DNA from: Polyodon spathula
Taxonomy: Eukaryota > Chordata > Actinopteri > Acipenseriformes > Polyodontidae
Reading direction: 5' to 3'
NCBI RefSeq assembly: GCF_017654505.1
Contig: NC_054538.1
Location: 62,014,178 to 62,078,177, forward strand
DNA: 64,000 nt
Shown here: positions 51,201 to 63,810 of the stretch, one piece after another
Numbering within the stretch: the first letter of the stretch is position 1
How the letters are laid out: every line of letters starts with the position of its first letter
Translations under genes and position numbers: made by a program
Notes under the pieces: model-generated
The model's database searches: none
What the model was told of the DNA's origin: nothing
What the model saw: only the letters and a program-made list of their open reading frames with translations

Positions 51201-53812
51201 TATGATTGAATGTTAAGATAAACTAAAATAATTATCTAGTAGTGGAAGGAAAGTAACACATGCAATGACTTAAGGCCCTGTGAAATTCACTGGAGAATTA
51301 GTACATGACTAACCTGCAATTCAGTCCAAAACCTCAATATGTCAGTGTTGCCAATCCAGCTAAACTGATCAAAAGAATAATTAAGTAATCAACCCATTAA
51401 ATTCTGGCTAATTATAAACACCCCATAATTACGAGGGACAATTATTGCCATTCTAGAAATGGATGCATTTAAAGGAAGCTTACTTTGAGACTTGCTGTTT
51501 TAGAACAAATAGATGCACCAAGAAACTCAAAATGCATTTCTTGAGAGGTTGCACGCAGCAATATCCACTTGGTGTGCTGCACACTGCTGGGTAGAACTTA
51601 TTTTGAAAGCTGTAACATTAGAATTCATCAAACGTATAATAAAGTTCCACAATTAATAAATACATACCAGCACTGGCATAAGAGTTAACAGATGCCAGAA
51701 TAAACAAAGTGTGTTAAAACTTTCCCACAGTTTTTGAAAAATTGACGAGTTACTACAACCCTGATCAATGCTGTATAAAAACACGTTTTATGTTTCTGAA
51801 GGCAGTAAGGATTTTAGACCCACAACATGTTTGTAGTTTAGATAAATAACCCCTCCCGTTAGATTGTATTCCAGGGTTTGATGCTTACTGTAAATCAGAA
51901 ATGCAAGGATGTCAACTATATGCAAAAGAAAATGGTAGTAGAATTTCTTTGACTGAATTTTGGAGAAATGCATAAGTATTTCCCAATTTAGCATGAAAGG
52001 CTAACACATTTATCAGTTGTTACCAATTCTGTGGATGCTGAAAGAAGTGTTTTCTTCATATGGACACATTTTTACAGAGCAACAGGAATCCATGAAGGAA
52101 GACTGGATTAACCAACTGATGCTGAAGTTTAGTAGCAAAATATAATGCACAAGAACAGAGTGGATTTTTTATTTTTTCGTCTTTCATTCCAACATACGTA
52201 ATATCTGTGGACGTCTTTATCAGCAACCTTTTTTTTCATTATTTAAACAAAACCAATAAAAACAAATAAGTAAACACAGGTAACATATGTTAGAGAATGC
52301 CCAGATTCCAATAAATGGTAATGTGTAGAGATTGGTGCCAGAAATGGGAAATCTATTGAAAAAACCTTATCTTCTCTTCTGTTGACAAAATATTTTATTT
52401 GTGCCCGGTGAGATACAGATATCAAGAAAATGTAATTCATTTTTTTTCAAATATATTTGCGTAAAAATGGACTGGTAAATTTAAAACCTGTAAATAATGT
52501 ATTTACACTTATGAGTTCTCTGAAATATATATATATATAAACTTCCTTTTAAAATCCTGTTATGTATTCACAGGGATGTAAGGGTTAAATAAATGTCAGT
52601 TGCCATCTACAGCGTTCTGTTTGTTAATCTGCCAATACCTACTTTGTAGTAATGGGATGAGCAATTCAAGTGGTTATAGTAACGTAATGGAATGATTTGT
52701 TTTATGATTTGTCATTAAGAGGCTTACTGTTCAGGCTATGTCAACATCTTGGGGCTGTAGGGCTCAATTACAGGTTTAAAGACAAGTCGTGTAAAACATA
52801 AGGCCTAGCAATGACACACAGATTTTTTTTGTTTTTTTTGGTATAGTTTGTTTCTTCTGGGGGGCTTCAGCTGTTGTTGGAAATTTTCAGTTCTGCCATT
52901 CTGGAGCCTAAAGATCAGGAATCCTGGACAGTGGTATGTATGGATGCTGTAAAACCCATGCACTAGAATACTTTTCCACTTGCCATACATCATTAAAAGT
53001 TTTGGTTTGTTACGCCCCCACCCCCGACAGACTGGTCAAGTCAGTCCTAATTGTGTCTTATTTGCCCATTTTAAAAATATCTGCCCAAAGTTTCCTCTGT
53101 CATTAAGCAACTGCGTGTCCCACGCTTTAGCATTCAGTAAAGCACAACTTCTTTTCTAGTGGCTGTTGGACTGTCTTGCCTGCCTTTTGAAGCTCGTCTG
53201 CCAGTTTGCAGTGGACCCAGCAGATCTAGATTTAGCCTATCATGATGTCTTTACCTGGTCGGGTGTAACGGAAAATCACCGAAAACGGGCTTGGCCAGGA
53301 AAATCACGTAAAGGAGCAGGAGACCACGTTAAGGGGCTTCATATACCTCGTCTCACAGAGGTAACACAGATCAAAAGTTTTGTTCTGGAGCATACCTTTT
53401 GTGTTTATCATGCTTTTACTGAGTGCCAAACATTATTTTTCTTCTAGGTATTTCTTAGTCTTGTCCAAGGAACTAACTTGATCCATCGGTTAATAAGTGT
53501 TGCCTATACATACGACAACCTTGCTCACAGGTGAGTTGCTATTTGGAATAATCATGAGGAGTAACCACCCGCTTATCAACTTTGTTCTATGCTTTTGTCG
53601 GGATGATTGATTATTGGATATACACAATTAAACTGCGAGCCTCTCATGTCTCCCAGTATCTTGAGATACAGACTTCATACACAGGTCACATTAACGCAAA
53701 ATTTTACATCCCAAATGCAAAATTTTGCATCCAAAACGCAAAATAAATCCATTGGATGGAAAAATATTTTGTCTTGCATTCACTTAACGCACAGAATGGG
53801 TGTGTGTGTGTA

Positions 53813-53849
<37 letters not shown>

Positions 53850-56800
53850 ATATTTTATTTTACACATACACACACACACACACACAATCCGCTTATTTTA
53901 GGTATGGCTAAAAAATTCCAAGACTTTAGGGTTAGACTAAGTGTCCAAGTGCGGTACTCCCTTCACGCCGAACGCCATGAGGGTAAGTGTGCTTGCATTT
54001 AGACTTTGGAATTGTAACGGCAGTCTTCTACACAAAATAAAGTGGTGAAACATATCCACCGAAGGCTAGTGATTCATGATAAACCCAAATGGTACAAACT
54101 GTCGGAATGACTGGCCTAATTCTTGTCTTCCAAGACTGACCCATGACCACTTTGTAAATGCTTAAAATTAAAAAAAAATAATAATAATTAAGAGCTGCTT
54201 GATTGACCTATTAAAACAAAATAACAAACAAAACCTACTTTTTCATATTTTACACATGATTTGGCAGAGCTATTTTAAAGGTTTATCTTGGAAGCTGTTT
54301 GAGATTAAATTCCCTGTGCTCTTGGTCATTGTAGGCAACTTACCTGCCATGTGATCTATGTTAGTTACATGTGTTCTTTTTATTAGTTAATGTTTTTGTT
54401 ACTGTTTAGTATTTCTGAATTTTGCATTGTTAACAGAACAATAATATAAGTGGTTATATGATGTCTGTTTTCATTTTGTAGTTACTCATTACTCCATGTG
54501 GCTCCTAGTTAGTTGGGCACACTGCTGTTCAGTGGTAAAAACCAGCCTGGCAGACAGTGAGCATCTACATGATTGGCTGAAGAAGCTCACTCTTCTTGTC
54601 CCTGAAGTAAGTGGAATAAGACAGGTATATTTAACAAACAAGTGCATTTTAAGTGTTTTATATGTTGAAAGATCGCTCATGGGTAATAAATAGTTCATTG
54701 TTGGCACTTAAAGTATTAAAGGTGAAACTTCAAGAGAGCTTTCTTCCAATATTTTCCTTTTATGTTTGAGCCAAATGAAATAAAAATGGGATGCATCATG
54801 TATGGTGTGGTTACATTAAGCATCACAAGCATTTTAGAATTTGGTTTCCTCGAAGTGTCTAGCTACTGTAGTAGATACTATTAAAAAGTGAATTATTTTT
54901 GCTTTCTGAGGGCAACCTGTGCATTGCTCTTTTGGTCTGGGTTTTAGACTGCTGTGCGACATGAAGCCTGCAATGGACTGTACAAGCTGTCTCTGTCTGG
55001 CCTGGAAGGGGGAGAGTCTATTCATCGATCATTTTTGCTTCTGGCTTCTTCAACGCTGCTAAAGTTCCTCCCTGATGCTCAAGCTCTGAAACCTGTCAGG
55101 GTAAGCTTTGAAGGACCTCAACTGCAGTTTTATTGAGGCCAATTAACTTTTTTATATCCAAAATGCTCACTCAGATCCTTTAAGTTTTGATAGGAGATGG
55201 AGATTGCACCTAAAACAGATCTTGATCTAAGAACGAATTTATCCTTTGATCGCTATGTTCTATTTTTCAACAGGTAGAGGATTACGAGGATGAGCCAGTG
55301 CTTCGAACTGGATGCAAAGAGTATTTCTGGTTGCTGTGCAAACTGATAGACAATATTCATGTAAAGGATGCCAGTCAGGTATTTTATTTCTGTAGTAAAT
55401 CTAATATGCTGTTAAATATAAATCCGGTGGCACTTTCTTACTGTTTTATTCTTTTATTTAGACAACATTGCTGGATTTGGATGCCTTGGCAAGACACCTT
55501 GCTGACTGCATACGAAGGTTAGTCTTATGACATTACTATTCATGTACTGTTGCTGTATGGATTAGGGTTGTAATACGTAAAAGGTGAAACTGTATTTTCA
55601 GTCTTATCTTTCCCCCAGCAGGGAGATTCTTGATCAGCAGGATGGCAATATAGAGGATGATGGTCTGACAGGTCTGCTAAGGCTTGCTACTAGTGTTGTT
55701 AAGCATAAACCCCCATTTAAGTTTTCTCAGGAAGGACAAGTAAGTATAGAATTGAGGCACACTCATTAAAGTTTATACTATAGATTCACACATGTAATGA
55801 ATCCTTGACAGGGGATGTGCACATTACTTATATACCATTCCTCCGTTTTTTGTTTTGTTTTGTTTTTTTTAGGATTTCCTGAAGGATGTATTTAATTTGT
55901 TGTTTCTGCTGCCAAGCCTTAAAGATAGACATCAGCCCAAGTGCAAGTCGCATTCAGCAAGAGCGGCAGCTTATGATCTGCTTGTTGAAATGGTGAAGGG
56001 ATCGGTAGAGAACTACAGGCTCCTGCATAACTCGGTTATGGCACAACACATGCAATGTAAGGACTGTAGCATTGCATTTTTATGCAAAGCACTTTTTCAA
56101 AATGTACTGCATAAGAACAATTTTTACACACAGTTAAGATCATTTAGAATATTGTGTTTAAATTCAATTGCAGATAAATCTTTTTTAAAGGTAAATACTC
56201 TTATTTAATCTTCTCAGAACATGCATGAATCTTTATTTTATAGCATCTCACGCACCTTATAAATGGGATTACTGGCCCCATGATGATGTCAGAGCAGAAT
56301 GCAGGTTTGTTGGATTGACAAATCTGGGAGCAACCTGCTATCTTGCATCCACCATCCAGCAGCTTTATATGATTCCGGAGGCCAGGCAGGCCATTTTTAC
56401 AGCAAAGGTAAGACAAAGTGTCTTAACCTCTTTAGCCATAAATCCTATCTTCAGAAGCTTTAACTAAGCCTATAGCATGTACTACTAAGAAGTTACTTAC
56501 TACTATGTTTATAGAATCTTCTTGTGCATTTCTCCTTCAGACAGGGAACCTCCAATTCATCACAAATAGGAATGGCTTTTATACCAAAGCTCTTCTGGGC
56601 CCGCCCAGAATCAGTCCATCAGATGGTCACATACTTTCACATTTCAGTGCGTGGGCCACACCAGAGGTTCCTAAGAGTTGCCTTCGAAGACGCAGTATAC
56701 CAGTTTACAGCTCTCCCTTTCAGCATGTTCCGATCCCTACACACTTTCTCCAAGTGCATGGAAACGATCCTCGCACTGCTGCAAGGGATCTCGATCTTCC

Positions 56801-59800
56801 CTATCTGGACGACTGGCTCATTGCACCCAGTTCAGAGCAACAAGCACTAGATAGAGGCAAAGAGACGTAGTTCTCGACCACTTAAAAATGCTATGTCTTG
56901 AGATGAATGCGGAGAAATGCCCCAAAGCTGAGGATAGAGTTCTTGGGAATAACGTTGGACAGAGACCCCTTCAGAAATTGTTTCTAAGATGTGTGCCCAG
57001 ACCAGAAGTGCAACCTGCCCAGCAGGGAAGTTCTGACAACAGATGCCTTACTAACCGGCCGGGGTCACTCAAGCAATCACTGCAAAGTGGTCTCGGTGAC
57101 AGATACTTGCACAAAAACTTCCTGGCAGTGTGTTTCACGATAGCGCACTTCCGGAGGGAGCTCTGTTCCAAACACTTTCTCCTCAGGTCAGACAATACGA
57201 CAGAGGTGGAATTCTCTGCAAAGAGGACGTGGAAATATTGCACTGGGTCCACAAGCATGGCGGCACGATAAGAACCATGTATATGCCAGGGATCTTCAAC
57301 ATCTCTGCCGACCGACCCTGGACTGGCCATCTGGGAGAAAGACCAGTGGATCTTTCTGCCACAAAGGATTGCACTGGATCTCCTTACTGGACCAGCAGGA
57401 GGTTCTTGGTTTCAGTGCACTGTCATGGCCAATAAAGCTGCTCTACACATTTTCCCCCGTTTGTGCTTTTGCCGGAATGTCTGATGAAGAACCAGGTGGA
57501 ACGGGCATCAGTTCTCATACAAAGTTTGGCGGTTTCGCAGTTGACCCTGCACCCTTATGCACCTGCTTCATGATGCGAGTTAGGAAATTGGCAAAGTGGT
57601 TAATAGTGTGCAGGTGATCAATGAACAGACAGACAATTATAATCCAGGTGCAAAGGTTTGTTTTATTAGTTTTGTGTCCAGTGCCTGATGGCAAAACCAA
57701 ACAATAAACAATAAAGATGCTAAGTAATACGGCGGTGTGTATTACTTACTTTATAATCCCTGGGTTGGTCCCGAAATAATAGTTGTTTTATTGTACCCCC
57801 ACGTGAAGTACAAAACACATACACAAGTCTGTTAGTGTGTGAATTAGTGCTTGTGGTGCAATTACAGTTTATGGTGATACGAGTGCAATGCCCTTTCTGG
57901 GTTTGTGCTGGCCTTTGGCTACAGATCCGGAACGTGTTAGCTGTGTAATAACAGAAAGTAACAATTAGACAAGACAAACAAACACTCACGCATTTTCAAA
58001 GCCCAGGTCCTTCCGGGTTCTTTTGCAATAACCAAAAGGAAGGAACAGATTACGTTGCTTCGACCCCTACTTATACCGTCACTCATGACCCCTTGGTAAA
58101 TGATTGCAGCCGCTCCTCCAATCCGCGACTGTCACATCATTTCCCTTCTGGGTCGATGAGTTAGTATACCGAAGCTCCGCTCCTTATCTAAATGACCAAC
58201 TTCCTTTTAACACTAGGAACGAAGTGTCAGGCCATACAGTCTAGGGTACTCTGTTCCCGTTACTTAGTGCCCTTACAGGTCGGGAGGGAGATTTACCACC
58301 AAGAATCATTGTCTTTCTGTCACAGACCCCCATCTGCTTGACCTGGTTCTGGAAGCGCTGTCTAAGCCCCCATTCGAACCGTTGTTTGAAATGGATATGA
58401 GGTTTATCGCCGTGACAACCATTATTCCTCCTGGCCATTACATTAGCAAGAAGAGTGAGCGACCTCCCAACTCTCTCGGCGTCCAAGAGGTGTCTCTTCT
58501 TCATCAAGCACAAGGCATGGGTGTTGCTAAGGATGAACCTGGCATTTGTTTCGAAATTTGTCTCAGATTTCCACTCCTACGAGACCATCGAGCTGGAGGC
58601 TTTCTGCCCCCACCATTGAAGGACAGTGAGCACAGAGGATTAATTCCCTGTGCCCCTTAAGGGCTCTTGCGTTTTATGTCACTCGTACAAAGAACTGGAA
58701 ATTGACAGAACAGCTTTTTGTCTACTTCAGATCGAGCCAAAGGGAAGGCAGACTATAAACAGAGACTCTCTTGATAGCTGGTAGAGGCAGTTAAGACACT
58801 ATGTCTGCTGGTGTCCCACACGTGACTATAAAAGAGATCTGCAATGTGATTGACCCACACGTTTGCAAGATTTTATGGACTGGACATGGCCAAACTGACA
58901 TCTCTATGCTAAGTGGACCCCCTGGGAGCCTGTGCCAGCTTGCTTCAGCTTTGGTGTAGTGTCGATCCCATTCGTGATGAATGTAAGGTTCCCTGCCTGA
59001 AGGTTCTTTTTGGAGAACCTAGGTTATGTGAGTAACTATAGTTATCTTTTTTTTTTTTTTTATTTTGTTTTTTTTTTGACAGTATGCTGAAGAAATAAAG
59101 CACAAGACAACCCTCCTGGAGCTCCAGAAGATGTTTACATATCTCATGGTAAGTTCCCTTTCAAGTATGAAATGTAACCATTACCAAATAGGTGTTTACC
59201 TCCTAGTGCCACCAAAACTTGAATATTATATTCCAAAGCTCCTCGGTCGACATGGTGCAAAAGGACTGCGCACACAGATCTCTGAGCCATTTTTCCTTTC
59301 CAAGACTGACCTGACAGGGGAGCTTGGTATCGGATAAGTGCTTGTTGCTTATGTGTGCTACATCATTTATGCAATATTTTATTTACACTGTAATAAAATA
59401 TTTTTTTATGAATTACGCGTATATTGTGCACTACAGCTTGTTACATTCTGCTGCGGCCTTGTGCCCTGCGTAAAGCCGGCTTGAGTCCCTCCTTCCCAGG
59501 GATCAAGCAAAATAAGTCGGCTGACTTGTGCTCTCCTCACAGGCTGTTTAGCTTCTGAACAGAATTTTCTGAACTGTAATTGTGTTATTACTGTTTTCTG
59601 TGGAGAAATATTTCTTTCGGATTTTCTGCATTTTCTTTTACAGAAATATGCACACAGCTGCTGGGCTGGCCCGAGATACATGCTTCTTTTGAGATCGCTT
59701 GCAGTCTCATTCCACAATATCTCGCTGCAGTTTTGGTGACCTGCTTTTGCATCACCATCATGAGGGCTGTGTTAGTACCTGTAACAAGCAGGCTTCCCCC

Positions 59801-62800
59801 AGTCTCGTGTGGGTACTGACTGTGCTTTTGCCAATAGCTTTGACAGGTGGGCATCCCTGTACAGTGTTACCTGCAGTAACTGTGAACCGGTGGACCCATG
59901 CAGTACCGGGACCGAGGTTACCGACCCGATACAGTACCATCCCGACACGGCGCTAAAGTCACCGAAACGATATCATCCCAGTTCAGACCCGCTACCGACC
60001 TGTGCTTACATCACTAGTCCAGTACCAAGCTGTTTTTTTTCGGGTCTTGACCCACCCTGTTGATGTCTATGAGCAGACTGAGGCAACATCTGTACATTGT
60101 TTACTGTACTGTACAGGGCACAAACCAGTGGAAAACTGACACCCAAGGGCCCAGCAGCCTTAGAGACTGGCACAGCCAGCTATACCTGCTGCCAGACGTG
60201 ATGTTCAGGACTGGCCCGCGGCACCTCGCTGCAGAGACTTTAATAGGTTCCGCTGCCCGGCACAGAGACGAAAGCCTCACGCCTGATTCAACAACAGGGT
60301 TTCTTAGCCCGCGGTGAACCGCAACCGCCTGTTGACAGTGTCTCTTCGCTATCTAAAGGCATTCTCTTGGTGGAAACAGCCGGCCCATCTACACCTCGAC
60401 GTAGTGCTGCGCAGTGTCACCAGAAGGGAGATCGTCACCACGGACGCGTCCAGCCTGGGCTTCGGCGCTGTGTGGAATGGCCGGGGTGTGCAAGGTGTAT
60501 GGAACCCCTCTTGGCAGAGACTCCACATAAATGTTTTTAAGCTGCAGTTTACCTGTCTTGCAACATTTTTTGCATGGGGCTCAAGGGAGACATGTGTTAG
60601 TATGTACAGAGGTGGCTTACATCAACCACCAGGGCTGCCTCCTCACCCAGTCTCCATCGCGTGGCCCTCAAGCTTTGCACTGGACACACGAGAACTTCCT
60701 GTCACTGCGTGCAGTACATCTGCCTGGGGTGACATACTCAAGGAGAGTTCCCAGCACCTCAGAGTGGAGGCTTCACCCTGAGGTGGTGAGCCCAGTGCTC
60801 CAGATAAGGTTTTGGGTCTGGGAGTAACTTACCCTCTAATTTTAACACTGAGAGAGTAAAATGTATTTTCAGTGGATAAAATGCAACATTACCTTGAGTA
60901 ATCTCAATATATACTGTACAGTCTTTAATGGTAATGGCTAGGCATTAGAATAGAGCCTTCCATTTTAACTGCAATGTTACTTTTAACTACTTTACAATCA
61001 TGCGCTTGATAGATAACATTCTGTATTGGCTCAGCACATTTTTTTCGTAGTATCACACAGACTCATTAATTGTTACATATATTTTAACTTGAAATTCTTG
61101 AACAGTGAACTTTAATATAAAGCCATACAGATAAATAAAATAAGGAAATGCATTAATAAGTTTTATAAAAAAGTTTGTTTATTATTATAGGAACCTTTTT
61201 TTTAGCGCTTGCCTCCTGATGATGGTTCCAGGTGGATTTGTAGCTTCTTCTCAAACCCCCCCCCTCCCACTGTGATTGGCTTGAAAGACAACAGGGCTAG
61301 CCAGAGATTGATCATGTATGTTGGGTTGTTTTTTCTTGTGTAGAGTTAGTGGTAGTTTTAAGGGAGGTAGCAGCTAAATTGCTATGTGTATTTTTACACG
61401 TTAAATGTAGTGCGTTTTTCAGATTGAATGCGTTAAAACAGTATGTATGCAGCTTATCTGTACCGCTGGGTGATCCTCATTTGGGAGAGGTTTGGGAGAG
61501 CAGAGATAAATCTCTTTGCCTTCCAGGAATCTACTGCTGTCCCTCCTGGTTTTCCATAATAGGAGGTGGGGATCCACTGGCGTACAAGTGGGGGCATCAT
61601 TGAGAAATGGTGTCTGACTCGTGGGTTGAACCCCGCCACTTGTCCCATGACAGTAATACTGCAATTTTTGCAGGGCCTGTTTGATGGGAAATTCCACTCT
61701 ACATTAAAGGTATGTCTGGCAGTCATTTTGAATTGCCATGTCAAAATTGACTGCCTCCCCAGGAGCTCACTTCCTGGCGGGGCGGTTTTTGAATGGAGCT
61801 CGGTGGTTTTGGCTGCCTATGAAGGATATTGTTCCTTGTTGCAGGCTTAACGTGGTGCTTGATGCACTCATGAAGCCTCCATTTGAGCCCTTACGTTCAG
61901 CTGAGCTGAATTTATCGCTCAAAGTTTTTTTTTGTTTTGCTTTCTTGTTTGCAATCGCCTCTGCAAAGTGATTGAGTGAGATGCAGGGATTCTCAATTAC
62001 GAAAGCTTGCTTAATTTTTTGCAGAAGCCAGGACAAGGTTTAGCTCTGTACCATCCTCCTTTTTTTGACCAAAGACTGTCTTTGCATTTCATGTCAATCA
62101 GTCTATGGAGTTTGAGGCTTTTCTTCCACCACCTTTCCAGTCTGACAATTTGTGCTATGGGTTGAAGTGCCATGGTCAATCCCTGTCTAAACAGAATCAG
62201 GTCTACCTATGAGTTAGCCAGCTTGCCCCCTCAGAAAAGCTCACTGCTCATTCCACCAGGAGTATGGCAACTTTGTGGGCTTTATTCCAGGATGCATCTC
62301 TAAGACATGCAGTGCAGTGGTGTGGGTTACTCCCAGTACCTTCACTAGGTTCTACAGACTAAAGTAGAGGTGAGTTTCTCCCTCAATTTTTACTAGTGTT
62401 CCTAATGGTAACGCACAAGGCTTGTGGCATTCTGGTCGTTCTGCAATATTGCCCTTGTGAAGGCTTGGGTATATTCACCGATTTTAGGTAATGGTTACAT
62501 TTCAGGTTCCCTGAAATAGAAATGTAACTATTAACCTTCAAGGTCTCTGGTTTCAGCGTCTTTAGGAGGTAAACACCCATTAGGTAATGGCTACATTTCT
62601 ATTTCAGTTTACCAGGGTTAGGAAAGTTTTCTTCGCTTGAAGGGTGTTTGTTCATTTAGTGTTGCTCGTGTTGTGTTTTCATTAACCAAAAAGGCTTTTC
62701 TTTTTAGGAGAGTGAACGAAAGGCATACAACCCCAGACCGTTTTGCAAAACCTACACCATGGATAAACAGCCCCTTAACACTGGCGAGCAGAAGGACATG

Positions 62801-63773
62801 ACGGAATTCTTCACTGATCTCATTACAAAAATTGAGGAAATGTCACCAGACCTAGTATGTGTGTGTGGTTTTTTTTTTTAATGTTTTCTTTTCTCAAAAT
62901 TATTAGACTTTATTAGATTAACTTATATTTCTGGTATTCTTCTTTTCAGAAGATAAACATGGTCAGGCCTGATCAGTTGTACAGAGTACAAGTTTTGCAT
63001 GATGTAGAGATAGTGGTTTACTATGATGTTGACTAGGGGTGTGCCGAGACTCATATTTTCTAAGTAATTAACTATGAAATTTGAAGTTGGTGTTAATTAA
63101 ATAAAATGTTTTAACTACTCAGCACAAAACAATGTGGTCCCTCGGTTTCCCTTGTTTGCACAATCAATAACAATATAACTATTATTTAATATAAAACCTG
63201 ACATGATCAAACTAAATAAAACTAATTTTAGATTTTATAAGCAGTTTATCTTGCCTTTTTTATCCTTTTGATACTAAATATTTGTTTTCACTTTCCTTAG
63301 AAATACATGATGTCTGCAGTGAATTGTGTGATTTGTAGTCCTGGGAAAGGTGTTATGTCCGATTTAAACTCGACAAAGAAATACACATCTCATTTTCCAC
63401 AACGGTACCTTAAGTTTATGTGACGAATCGGTTGCATTTGCTAGTTTTGCAACATATGTTCATCATCAGTTTACGGCCTTGGTATGGCTGTACAGTATCC
63501 GCTTTAAAAGCGCTCAATGCGGAAGTTAATTACCATTGATTGGTACTCAATTGTAAAGGTGAGGGAAGGGCAGCTTTTCCTGTTTTGAAATCAACACACC
63601 AATAAAAAGGTGTGTTTTGATATTTTTAATATCTGCTAACAAATACTTCTGAGGTAACTTACACAGAAAATCCGAGTATCAGCATACCCCTAGTGCTGAG
63701 GGACACAATGTGGTGTTGTCATACCTACTTCAAGAAGACAAGGGATTTACAGAGTTTTATCCTGTTTTTTTTT

Positions 63774-63810
<37 letters not shown>

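Larger units (their letters stand above)
59169..62601 (+). mobile_element. DIRS-type retroelement, copy 2, with inverted terminal repeats
   Basis: The ends 59169-59205 and 62565-62601 are inverted and agree at about 34 of 37 positions. Two more copies of the terminal motif lie near the right end (62486-62502 inverted, about 62513-62531 direct), like the internal complementary region of DIRS elements. Between them are an RT/RNase H part with [20 protein letters not shown] and [12 protein letters not shown] (60410-60720), [12 protein letters not shown] (about 61486) and a tyrosine recombinase with [14 protein letters not shown] (61854), an AIASAK stop and TFTRFYRLK (about 62340-62365). Stops and frameshifts are frequent. 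Confidence 0.85.

Noticed and set aside
108..53886. Array-like AT, AC and GA repeats as a possible CRISPR or satellite
   Set aside because: These are simple microsatellites without unique spacers or longer repeat units.
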